Below, piece by piece: positions 7,301-12,887 of a stretch of DNA of 12,887 nt. The notes beneath the pieces were generated by a model. The model was not told the origin of the DNA, made no database searches, and saw only the letters and a list, made by a program, of their open reading frames with translations. The translations under genes were made by a program, and so were the position numbers. How positions within the stretch are numbered: position 1 is the stretch's first letter; every line of letters begins with the position of its first letter. Source of the stretch: JBBRLG01 sp038231495 (GTDB lineage: Bacteria > Planctomycetota > Planctomycetia > Gemmatales > Gemmataceae); contig JBBRLG010000170.1 in assembly GCA_038231495.1 (NCBI GenBank), positions 1-12,887 on the forward strand. Reading direction: 5' to 3'.

Positions 7301-10107
7301 GCCTTGTTGAACGTCACCGTGAAATGGACCGTGCTCGCGATGGTCGGGTTGGCGTCCGTCAACGTGATGCCGGCCACGTAGGGGGCGCCGATGATGGTGC
7401 CCGAACCGATGGTGCCCGTGATGACCGCCGGGGTGTTCAGCAGTACCGACACCTGCGCGTCGTTCAGGTTGGCGGTGACGAGGTCGATGCGGCCGTCGGC
7501 GTTCAAGTCCGCCGCCACCACGGCGTTCGGGCCGCGGCCCACGGCCAAGATTTGCTGGGTGGCAAACGACAGCGTGGAGCCGCCGAGCGGCGTCGTGTTC
7601 ACCAGCATGGAAAGCGTGTTATCGGCCGAGTTGGCCACAATGATGTCGGGCTTGCCGTCGCCGTTGAGGTTCGCCACCGTCACGGCCACCGGCGACGCGC
7701 CCACGGCGAAAGGCTGTTGGGCGCTGAAGGCTGCGGTGGTGCTCCCGACCGTCGTCCCATTCAACAGCACCGACACGGTGTTGTCGCCCTGGTTGGCGAC
7801 GATGACATCGGCCTGGCCGTCGTCGTTCACGTCGGCCAGCGCCACCGCATACGGGGCGGTGCCGGTGGCGAAAGTCTGCTGGGCGACGAACGCCGCGGTG
7901 AGGGAACCCACGGCGGTCCGGTTGAACAGCACCGACACGGTACTGTCGGCACGGTTGGCGACGACGAGGTCGGGCAAGCCGTCGCCGTTCAGGTCGGCCA
8001 CCGCCGCGGAGCGGGGGCTGGTGCCGACGACAATGGTTTTCACGGCGGTAAACGTGGGGATGGCCGAGCCCGGCGGCGTCATGTTCAACAGGACCGACAG
8101 GGTGTTGTCGGTGGTGTTGACGGTGACGAGGTCGAGCTTGCCGTCGTCGTTGACATCGGCCACGACCACCGCCGACGGGAACCGGCCCACGGTGAAGACC
8201 TGCGGCAGGCTGAACGTGAAGTTGGTCGAACCCGTGACCGTCGTGTTCATGCGCACGACCAGCGAGTTGTTGACCACGTCGGTGAATACCATGTCGAGCT
8301 TGCCGTCGCCGTTCAGGTCGGCCAACGTCGCCCCGTACAGGCCGTTGGTCGAACCGGCGGGGAAGGTTTGCTGGGCGGCGTACGAGAGCGCGGCCGCCCC
8401 CGGTGCGGTCGTGTTCCGTAGCACCGACACGGTGCCGGTGGTCCGGTTGGTCACGACGAGGTCGGCCAAGCCGTCGCCGTTGAGGTCCCCGGCCGCGACC
8501 GCGGTGGGGAGCGTTCCGGTGCCGAAGGTCGGCGGCGTGACGAAGGAGGGGGCCGACGAGGAGATCGGCGACGTGTTCACGAAGACCGACGCCGTGTTAT
8601 CGTTGGTGTTGACGGCAACGAGGTCGGTACTGCCGTCGCCGTTGAGGTCCACCGCGAGCACCGCGTCGGGTAAATTGCCCGTCGCGACGGCCGGCAGGGC
8701 GGTAAAGGAGAAGGCGGTCGCTCCCGCGTTGGTCGTGTTTTGCAGCACCTGCAACGTGTTTGCGACCCCGTCGGTCGCGATGATGTCGGGCTTGCCGTCG
8801 GCGTTGAGGTCAACCAGGGTCAACGACTTGACGTTGGCGCTGATCGCAAAGGTCTGCTGCGTGGCGAACGAGGGGGTGACGTCGCCCGCGCTGGTCGAAT
8901 TGAGGAACACCGACACCGTACCGTCGGCCTGGTTGGCGGTGACGAGGTCGGCCCGGCCGTCGCCGTTCAGGTCGCCCACCGCCAGGGCCGTGGGTGCGTT
9001 GCCAGTGGCGAAGGCTTGCGGGGTGCTAAAGGTAGAAGTCGTGGCCCCGGCCGCCATCGTGTTCAACAGCACGGACACCGCGTTGTCGGTCTTGCTCAGG
9101 ACGACGAGGTCGGGCCGGCCGTCGCCGTTGACGTCCACGGCGGCAATCTTGAGCGGGCTGCTGCCGGCCGCGAACGGCTGGCGGCCGCCGAAGGTAAAGG
9201 TCGTCGCCCCCGGCGGCGTCGTGTTCAGGCGGACCGAAACGGTGTTGTCCACCGAGTCGCCTTCGATGATGTCGAGCTTGCCGTCGCCGTTGAGATCGGC
9301 CGCCGTCACCGGGATCGGTTGTTGCCCGGTGGCAAAGGTCTGTGGGGCGGCGAAGGAGGCAGTGGTTGACCCCACGACGGTGGTGTTGCGCAGGATCACC
9401 ACCTTGTTGCTGTTGAAGTTGGTGAGGAGGATGTCGGGCCGGCCGTCGTTGTTGAGGTCGGCCACGGTTGCCGAGCGGATGCCGCCGCTGCCCGTGGCGA
9501 ACGTTTGCTGGGCGACGAAGGACAGCGCGCCGCCCGGAGTCGTCGTGTTCAACAGCACCGACACGTTGTCGCTCGAGCCGTTGGCGACGACGAGATCGAC
9601 CTTGCCGTCGCCGTTAAAGTCGCCGGCACCCATCTCGATCCAGGGGAAGTTGCCGACGGCGAAGGTCTGCTGGGCCGCCAGCGTCACTGGCGGCCCGACG
9701 ACGCTCGTGATGCCGGTCAGATCGACGGTGAAGCCCTTGCTGATCGAGGTGAAATTGTTGGGTAGAATGGGGACGCCGATGGTGGCCGTGGCCGCGCCTG
9801 AAGCGAGAGTGATGGTGCTGGTCTGGCTGGTGTAGTTCGTGCCGGCCACTGCGGTTCCGGCCACGGTGGTGTAGGTGACGGCGATCGTCTGGGTGAGGTC
9901 GCCGGAGCGGGTCAGCAGGAAGCCGGCGCTGCCGACGCCCAGGTTGACGGTCGCATCGCCGAGGCTCAGCGAGGACGCCGGGGCCAGCCGCGATTCCAGG
10001 GCTTCCAACGACAGCCGGCTGGTTGCCGGGCGCGCGGCGCGGCGGCCGGCGGCCTTTGCGAGGGAAGAAAGCCAGGAACGGACCGGGTGCTTACGGTTCT
10101 GAACCAC
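4306..10107 (-). CDS. Giant FG-GAP/Ig-like/DUF4214 surface protein
   Basis: A 1,933-residue modular extracellular protein. It opens with a basic stretch and 'SRLSLEALESRLAPA' (about 30-44), a motif shared by giant planctomycete surface proteins. No classical hydrophobic signal peptide is evident. A Calx-beta-like domain follows (about 45-140). Next come 14 FG-GAP/VCBS-type repeats of about 54 residues (about 145-895), each with a D-x-N-x-D-G-x-x-D calcium-binding core such as 'DLNGDGKPD' and a strand like 'TVSVLLNTT'. Then there is an Ig-like domain (about 905-1015), three ~114-residue modules sharing 'FPSAAFY', 'YWNG' and 'GTWTYA' (1029-1372), and two more Ig-like domains. An SdrB-like domain with 'GTVFLDTNGNGFRD' (about 1566-1660) precedes DUF4214 repeats (1684 to the end). 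The GTG at 10107 has AAGGCGG 7 nt upstream. Likely role: calcium-dependent adhesion or surface structure (inference). It is transcribed alone. Confidence 0.93.
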   Translation of the reverse strand: MVQNRKHPVRSWLSSLAKAAGRRAARPATSRLSLEALESRLAPASSLSLGDATVNLGVGSAGFLLTRSGDLTQTIAVTYTTVAGTAVAGTNYTSQTSTITLASGAATATIGVPILPNNFTSISKGFTVDLTGITSVVGPPVTLAAQQTFAVGNFPWIEMGAGDFNGDGKVDLVVANGSSDNVSVLLNTTTPGGALSFVAQQTFATGSGGIRSATVADLNNDGRPDILLTNFNSNKVVILRNTTVVGSTTASFAAPQTFATGQQPIPVTAADLNGDGKLDIIEGDSVDNTVSVRLNTTPPGATTFTFGGRQPFAAGSSPLKIAAVDVNGDGRPDLVVLSKTDNAVSVLLNTMAAGATTSTFSTPQAFATGNAPTALAVGDLNGDGRADLVTANQADGTVSVFLNSTSAGDVTPSFATQQTFAISANVKSLTLVDLNADGKPDIIATDGVANTLQVLQNTTNAGATAFSFTALPAVATGNLPDAVLAVDLNGDGSTDLVAVNTNDNTASVFVNTSPISSSAPSFVTPPTFGTGTLPTAVAAGDLNGDGLADLVVTNRTTGTVSVLRNTTAPGAAALSYAAQQTFPAGSTNGLYGATLADLNGDGKLDMVFTDVVNNSLVVRMNTTVTGSTNFTFSLPQVFTVGRFPSAVVVADVNDDGKLDLVTVNTTDNTLSVLLNMTPPGSAIPTFTAVKTIVVGTSPRSAAVADLNGDGLPDLVVANRADSTVSVLFNRTAVGSLTAAFVAQQTFATGTAPYAVALADVNDDGQADVIVANQGDNTVSVLLNGTTVGSTTAAFSAQQPFAVGASPVAVTVANLNGDGKPDIIVANSADNTLSMLVNTTPLGGSTLSFATQQILAVGRGPNAVVAADLNADGRIDLVTANLNDAQVSVLLNTPAVITGTIGSGTIIGAPYVAGITLTDANPTIASTVHFTVTFNKAISGLTAANFVLTGTASTGATLGTPTSLDGGTTWTVQATTPGQGTLGLTLANATGVTDASGNVLYPAPPKVTLPFTPFVGPSYTITVPQPPSSTVTFPSAAAYNLAGWTGTIAGTDAPGLGNPGVTSVGVSILDATANLYWNGAAFSSVVQVFNGTTLGAGTWTYAFAGANLTNGHFYTVRSQATDSANNVETPGTGKTFLFDTVAPASVLTFPSAAFYGPSGWAGAISGTAADNAGGSGLASVGVAILDTTTNLYWNGTTFTSAAKVFNAATLNAGTWTYALVASKLTAGHSYTVQSKATDVAGNAETPGVGQTFQFDATVPTSTITVPSAAFYNTAGWPGAIAGTAQDNAGGSGVASVGVSILDATTSQYWNGTAFASATPVFNAATLGGGTWTYAFAAGNLTNGHVYTVQSRPTDQAGNAATTAAVATFTFDTAAPTVGIRSAPAPVSNDTAPAFTFSATDNVTTPDNLLYQVSLDGSTFAPAVSPQGYSGLIAGTHTFAVRAVDQAGNVSAPTSYTWTIDLVAPVVATITPAPGQQNPTLTAPIQFRVVFSKPVTGFSFLGIRLVGTAPGGTVAVTGSGTTYFVSVDGLTVGGTVAVFVAPGAARDTAGNTNPASGTATVTFTPPAAIKGTVFLDTNGNGFRDANDPPLPFQTVLLDLNNNGIADIGEPIVITDTQGAYTFPGLAPGTFRVRVLVPAGTGAFTGPTGNMLTVTLAGLDQTGQDVAELPTTPVTPLFISAGTPSPDAATAYVKALYRTLLGREPGTTTDPSGRTVSETQFWLSVLGSLPDDPAAARAKVGQGVWESAEHRGREVDSYYHEFLNRSANVTTAADGTKVNENQFWVNALRTGAVTELQVVAGFLGSSEYQGKFSDLAYVQSLFSTLGVANTNSNNLTLNGKAFAPLDERLPGGALDRTRVAQDFINSDQSLLRIVNAYYLDYLHRPGEPVPTVPIWADYQLPFWAMSLRNSGSPETAAVGILVSTEYVTLVTAGLTA

Positions 10108-10277
10108 GAGACCACCGCCTTTGTTGCCGAAACAAAACCTACGAAAGAAGGGAGACTCTGTTCCACGCCGCAGCCGTCAAATGGCGAGTCGTTGTCCGAA
10201 CCGGCAGGCCGCCAAGGAGCAGGGTGTGAAGTTCTTTCGTGGGAACGAAAAGGTAGGAACTAATTATCTAATCTACC

Positions 10278-10306
10278 AACCTACCCGGCGGAATGGATAA
10301 GGTCAA
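10278..10306 (-). promoter_or_regulatory. Candidate promoter for the giant surface-protein gene
   Basis: On the minus strand TTGACC (10306-10301) and TAGGTT (10283-10278) are 17 bp apart, in the most AT-rich part of the upstream region. The -10 match is only moderate. This would leave a leader of about 165 nt. The same area has small inverted repeats (GGTAGG/CCTACC; TTTCGT/ACGAAA at 10235-10250). Confidence 0.25.
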
Positions 10307-10440
10307 GGGGATGGGGTAAAATTTTCCGACTGGCAAGGAATTTAGGTTGCGCCAACCGCTAGGGACGAACCGGCTGCGTAACGTAGGGGGTGGGCTCGCA
10401 ATTACCTCGGCAGGAAAGACCCCTGGTTGCCGTCCCGGAG

Positions 10441-10599
10441 CTTGTCAAGCGGACCCTTGCCAAGTGGACCCTTGCCAGCCACCCTCGCCAGTGTTTGCCC
10501 CGTCTTTGGCAAGGGTAGATGAGCGCCGCTGCCTGCTCCTGACGGTCGCTGCGTGCCAAAATCCGACCCTTGCCAAGATTGTTGCGCTTTGGCAAGGGT
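10441..10599. repeat. Cluster of direct and inverted copies of CCCTTGCCAA
   Basis: ACCCTTGCCA occurs in direct orientation at 10453-10464, 10468-10478 and 10566-10577. Its inverse TTTGGCAAGGGT occurs at 10504-10516 and 10587-10599. The left end is a degenerate 15-bp tandem series (CTTGTCAAGCGGACC then CTTGCCAAGTGGACC). The pair at 10566 and 10599 forms a hairpin with an 11-bp stem. The cluster lies between divergent genes and may be a regulator-binding array or a REP cluster. The first part of the 10108-11019 gap (10108-10440) holds only the candidate promoter and leader of the giant gene. Confidence 0.75.
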
Positions 10600-10695
10600 G
10601 GGGGAGGGCGTCCGCTGTCATTCACTCGCCTCAGCCGCCAAAAGTTGATGCCGGCACCGCAGGGCCGGGCACCGGGCGCTAAGCGCGAAGAACAA

Positions 10696-10732
10696 GGGGG
10701 TCGGGAGTCCGTTGAATTGCCTCCCGACCCCC
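10696..10732. repeat. Perfect 11-bp stem-loop
   Basis: GGGGGTCGGGA (10696-10706) and TCCCGACCCCC (10722-10732) are exact inverse complements around a 15-nt loop. There is no T-run on either side, so it does not look like an intrinsic terminator. It directly precedes the RAYT-like remnant, consistent with a REP-type palindrome. Confidence 0.75.
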
Positions 10733-10770
10733 CCCTCGACACCTTTCTGCGCATCTGCACGGGCGACAAC

Positions 10771-10845
10771 GGCCTCTTGCGCGTGCTTCGTTCCAGCGAG
10801 CGTAATCCGGTTCGCGCCGGCCTTGGCGGACGTGCCTGGATAGCT
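10771..10845 (+). pseudogene. Remnant of a REP-associated tyrosine transposase (RAYT) C-terminus
   Basis: Translation gives 'GLLRVLRSSERNPVRAGLGG' then 'RAW'. This resembles the 'LLxVLRYVERNPVRAGLVxRAEDW' segment near the end of RAYT/TnpA-REP transposases. The recognisable part is about 25 residues; nothing before or after it matches, and no HUH catalytic motif is present, so it is at best a fragment. Two of the differences from the usual motif (Tyr to Ser, Val to Gly) each need one base change. The match is from memory and short, so it is tentative, but it lies among palindromes of the sort RAYTs mobilise. Confidence 0.4.
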
Positions 10846-10898
10846 GAGGAGGCGGGGGAAGGCGCGCTAGGCCTGCAAAATTTGGGGGAAACGCGAAA

Positions 10899-10922
10899 GG
10901 CCGGGAGACGCGTCTCCCGGCC
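10899..10922. repeat. Perfect 24-bp palindrome
   Basis: The half-site GGCCGGGAGACG is followed immediately by its exact inverse complement, with no spacer. No T-run flanks it, so an intrinsic terminator is unlikely. It sits about 100 bp before the small HTH gene and might be an operator, a cruciform or a REP palindrome. Confidence 0.9.
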
Positions 10923-11019
10923 CTGTACGTTAACCCGTCGGTCGAGTTCTTTCGCTCCGAATCACAAGGCTCCCCGAGGCGGCCTCAACTCGATTACGGG
11001 CTTTGTAGAACGAGGCACC

Positions 11020-11307
11020 TTGCAGGTCAAGAGGTTACATCGAGCGGTCGTCATCGCCGTCTACCCATGGAATGGCCCTTCGGACGCCAAATCGACGCTC
11101 AAGGTGGCACCAAAAGCGAAACGAGATCCACTCTGTCTGGCTCGCTACTACCAGTCGCTACTCGACTCCGGCAAATTCGAATGCCGGGCCGCGCTGGCTC
11201 GGCACCTTGGCGTAAGTCGGGCCAGGGTAACCCAGGTCTTGCGGCGGCTCAAGCAGTTACAGGAGAGCCGACTGGCACCCCGCGCGAGCCGTTCGCGTGG
11301 CGGTTGA
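11020..11307 (+). CDS. Small helix-turn-helix protein (start uncertain)
   Basis: The C-terminal half is a clear helix-turn-helix: 'YYQSLLDSGKFECRAALARH' runs into 'LGVSRARVTQVLRRLKQL'. This form, 'AELARxLGVSRARVTQvLrLL', is found in small planctomycete DNA-binding proteins and at the ends of some serine recombinases and ParB-like proteins. The N-terminal part ('VKRLHRAVVIAVYPWNGPSD') is unassigned. The frame stays open far upstream, but no good start is visible. The TTG at 11020 has GAGG only 5 nt before it and gives 95 residues. It could be an intact small regulator or the surviving tail of a recombinase. It ends 79 bp before the sigma factor gene on the same strand, so it may be co-transcribed or may regulate that operon. 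Confidence 0.5.
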   Translation: MQVKRLHRAVVIAVYPWNGPSDAKSTLKVAPKAKRDPLCLARYYQSLLDSGKFECRAALARHLGVSRARVTQVLRRLKQLQESRLAPRASRSRGG

Positions 11308-11350
11308 CCTCCTCGTCACTGTCGTCTTATTAGGCGCGGGAGTCCAGCGA

Positions 11351-11379
11351 TCGAAGCCGCCGCCGCCCCGCTGTACAAT
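11351..11379 (+). promoter_or_regulatory. Candidate promoter for a leaderless ECF sigma transcript
   Basis: TACAAT (11374-11379) is a good -10 hexamer and lies only 7 nt before the ATG at 11387, where transcription would be expected to begin. TCGAAG (11351-11356) at 17-bp spacing is a weak -35. No ribosome binding site precedes the ATG, which is consistent with a leaderless mRNA. Confidence 0.45.
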
Positions 11380-11386
11380 TAGCCGC

Positions 11387-11959
11387 ATGGCCGACGTCAC
11401 GCAAATCCTGGCCGCCATCGAGCAAGGCGACCCGCACGTCGCCGCGCAACTCCTGCCCCTGGTCTACGACGAGTTGCGCAAGCTGGCGGCCCAGAGACTG
11501 GCCCAGGAGAAGCCTGGCCAGACGCTTGAGGCCACGGCGCTGGTGCATGAAGCCTACCTGCGACTGGTAGATACCAAAAAGGCGCAACATTGGAACAGCC
11601 GCGGTCACTTCTTTGCCGCCGCTGCCGAGGCCATGCTCCGCATCCTCGTTGATAACGCGCGCCGCAAACGACGGCCCAAGCACGGCGGCGACCGCAAGCG
11701 CGTCGAACTCGATGAAGCCCTCTCCATCGCAGATCGCCAAGACGACATCCTGGCACTCGTCGAGGCACTCACCCAACTTGCCGCGGAGCAACCGGTGAAG
11801 GCCGAACTTGTCAAGCTTCGCTACTTCGGCGGCCTGTCGCTGGAGGAAGCGGCCGCGTGCCTGGGCATTTCTCCGGCCACGGCCAAACGCTACTGGGCCG
11901 TCGCCCGCGCCTGGCTGTACGCGGCCCTCTCCGACCCAGGCGATGGCCGTCCGGAATAA
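11387..11959 (+). CDS. ECF sigma factor, planctomycete kinase-linked type (PF07638)
   Basis: A 190-residue RNA polymerase sigma factor of the Sigma70_ECF family. Region 2 spans about 1-100: 'LLPLVYDELRKLAAQRLAQE' and 'ATALVHEAYLRLVD', then 'WNSRGHFFAAAAEAMLRIL' and 'VDNARRKRRPK', the hallmark block of this family. Region 4 (about 125-180) has 'ELVKLRYFGGLSLEEAAACLG' followed by 'ISPATAKRYWAVARAWLY', the HTH that reads the -35 element. The ATG at 11387 gives the usual start ('ADVTQILAAIEQGDPHVAAQ'). An earlier in-frame start would add a non-conserved tail. The kinase begins 76 nt downstream on the same strand. In planctomycetes this sigma group is typically paired with such kinases, so phosphorylation-controlled activity is the likely mode (inference). 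No anti-sigma gene is seen. All expected motifs are present. Confidence 0.93.
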   Translation: MADVTQILAAIEQGDPHVAAQLLPLVYDELRKLAAQRLAQEKPGQTLEATALVHEAYLRLVDTKKAQHWNSRGHFFAAAAEAMLRILVDNARRKRRPKHGGDRKRVELDEALSIADRQDDILALVEALTQLAAEQPVKAELVKLRYFGGLSLEEAAACLGISPATAKRYWAVARAWLYAALSDPGDGRPE

Positions 11960-12023
11960 TTTTTCAGAATGCGTGAGCCGTTTTTGCCCGGAAACTCGCA
12001 CTGTCCTTTGAAACACCTGGTGC

Positions 12024-12028
12024 AGGAG
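12024..12028 (+). promoter_or_regulatory. Ribosome binding site of the kinase gene
   Basis: AGGAG with a 7-nt spacer to the GTG at 12036. It fixes the start of the kinase, which then begins 'STEIPSLDSIFCSAIEIA'. Confidence 0.7.
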
Positions 12029-12035
12029 TTTGAAC

Positions 12036-12887
12036 GTGTCCACCGAGATCCCAAGCCTGGATTCCATTTTTTGCAGCGCCATCGAGATCGCGGCGGAGGC
12101 GGAGCGGGCCGCGTATGTCGCCCAGGCTTGCGGTCACGACGCCAAGTTGAAGCGGCAGGTGGAGAAACTGGTCGCCGCCCATTTCCAGGCCGGCAGCTTC
12201 CTGGCGACGCCGGCCGTCGCGCCCGCCGGCACAGGCGCGTACACCCCCAGCCCCGCCGAGAAGCCAGCCGGGGCGAGCCAGACCGAAAGTCGCGAAGGGG
12301 TCGGCACGATCATCGGCCCGTACAAACTGCTGCAGCAAATCGGCGAAGGCGGCATGGGCACCGTCTTCATGGCCGAGCAGACCCAGCCCGTCCAGCGCAG
12401 GGTCGCCCTCAAAGTCATCAAGGCGGGCATGGACTCGAAGCAGGTTATCGCCCGTTTCGAGGCCGAGCGACAAGCCCTGGCGATGATGGACCATGTCAAC
12501 ATTGCGAGGGTGCTCGACGCTGGCACGATTGGCGAGCGGCGCGACGTAAGTCCGCCGGTTGACCAGCCGCGGCGCGACGTAAGTCCGCCGGTTGACCAGC
12601 CGCCGCTCGACCGGCGAGCTGACGCTGCGCCGCTCGCCGGCCGGCCGTATTTCGTGATGGAGTTGGTCCACGGCGTGCCCATCACCAAGTATTGCGACGA
12701 CAACCACCTGACGCCGCGCGAACGGCTTGAGTTGTTCGTGCCGGTCTGCCAGGCGATCCAGCACGCCCACCAAAAGGGGATCATTCACCGCGACATCAAG
12801 CCGTCCAACGTCATGGTCACGCTCTACGACGGCAAGCCGGTGCCCAAGGTGATCGACTTCGGCGTGGCCAAGGCGACCGAGCAAAAG
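12036..12887 (+). CDS. Hanks-type Ser/Thr protein kinase, 5' part, with a 36-residue insert
   Basis: The first 284 residues of a Pkn-type kinase, open at the window edge. Residues 1-50 are a helical N-terminal segment typical of sigma-linked planctomycete kinases ('SLDSIFCSAIEIAAEAERAA'), followed by a Pro/Ala linker. The catalytic domain starts near 'IGPYKLLQQIGEGGMG' (glycine loop 103-108), with ATP-binding K126 in 'VALKVIK', a likely helix-C Glu at 144, 'HRDIKPSN' with catalytic D253, and 'DFG' at 274-276. All essential residues seen are intact, so activity is expected. Relatives read 'DAGT..GRPYFVMEL' almost without a break. Here residues 166-201 interrupt this with two copies of 'RRDVSPPVDQP' and a Pro/Asp/Arg-rich tail. 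The insert lies in the loop before the hinge strand and keeps frame. WD40 or TPR repeats and a membrane segment often follow in such proteins but lie beyond the window. Confidence 0.92.
   Translation, partial: MSTEIPSLDSIFCSAIEIAAEAERAAYVAQACGHDAKLKRQVEKLVAAHFQAGSFLATPAVAPAGTGAYTPSPAEKPAGASQTESREGVGTIIGPYKLLQQIGEGGMGTVFMAEQTQPVQRRVALKVIKAGMDSKQVIARFEAERQALAMMDHVNIARVLDAGTIGERRDVSPPVDQPRRDVSPPVDQPPLDRRADAAPLAGRPYFVMELVHGVPITKYCDDNHLTPRERLELFVPVCQAIQHAHQKGIIHRDIKPSNVMVTLYDGKPVPKVIDFGVAKATEQK
12531..12638 (+). repeat. 108-bp palindromic element inserted in frame within the kinase
   Basis: The element begins GGCGAGCGGC (12531-12540) and ends with the exact inverse complement GCCGCTCGCC (12629-12638). 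Inside are two identical 33-bp units (12537-12569 and 12570-12602, containing GCGACGTAAGTCCGCC) and a hairpin with a 9-bp stem CCGGCGAGC/GCTCGCCGG (12611-12640) and a 12-nt loop. The length (36 codons) and the 33-bp unit (11 codons) keep frame. A GGC occurs at the left edge and just after the right edge and could be a 3-bp target duplication. This looks like a REP-type or miniature mobile element domesticated as coding sequence. Confidence 0.75.

Noticed and set aside
7490..9610. Regular ~163-bp periodicity considered as a CRISPR or satellite array
   Set aside because: The period is coding: each unit is one FG-GAP repeat of about 54 residues in a continuous frame, and units differ throughout.
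5686..9835. Very long plus-strand open frames opposite the giant surface-protein gene
   Set aside because: They are products of high GC and the repeated coding sequence on the other strand; their translations are Arg/Gly/Val-rich with no recognisable domains, while the minus-strand frame is full of family motifs.
10899..10922. Intrinsic terminator
   Set aside because: Neither side of the palindrome has a T-run, and no gene ends just before it.
10570..11019. One long protein running from 10570 into the helix-turn-helix gene
   Set aside because: The first 150 codons read through several inverted repeats and show no coherent domain apart from a short RAYT-like fragment, so the frame is open by chance and the gene probably starts later.
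11330..12884. Minus-strand frames opposite the sigma factor and kinase
   Set aside because: No domains recognised; the plus strand encodes well-conserved proteins in the same place.

Overview
The window looks like a planctomycete chromosome segment, most likely Gemmataceae. Three things point there: high GC; an ECF sigma factor of the PF07638 type directly upstream of a Ser/Thr kinase; and a giant surface protein that opens with an 'LEALESRLAPA'-type motif and carries FG-GAP, Ig-like and DUF4214 modules. This assignment is inference from protein families, because no rRNA or other taxonomic marker is present.

Layout. Positions 1-1572 hold two small minus-strand gene pairs: a clan AA aspartic protease with its small partner (4-bp overlap), and a HicB-HicA toxin-antitoxin pair. 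A 49-bp tandem repeat lies between them. Positions about 1620-3480 hold a decayed IS110-family element on the plus strand. Its transposase has an in-frame amber codon, and a structured ~370-nt leader is where a bridge RNA would be expected. A small TPR-like minus-strand protein follows (3495-3941), then a block of hairpins. A 5.8-kb minus-strand gene (4306-10107) encodes a 1,933-residue secreted or surface protein. The ~0.9-kb region upstream of it is rich in inverted repeats and contains a remnant of a REP-associated (RAYT) transposase and a small HTH protein. The window closes with a plus-strand ECF sigma factor (11387-11959) and a Ser/Thr kinase (12036 to the window edge), probably one signalling operon in which the kinase regulates the sigma factor.

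The most unusual point is in the kinase. A 108-bp element (36 codons) with 10-bp terminal inverted repeats, an internal 33-bp tandem duplication and an internal hairpin sits in frame between the 'DAGT' and 'GRPYFVMEL' segments of the catalytic domain. It looks like a mobile palindromic element that has become protein sequence, comparable in principle to Rickettsia palindromic elements. Together with the other palindromes and the RAYT remnant, it suggests a genome with active or recently active REP-like repeats.

A second theme is decay. The IS110 transposase differs from my recollection of its family at conserved positions, mostly by changes that would be A:T to C:G transversions. That may reflect a mutational bias or a sequencing artefact.
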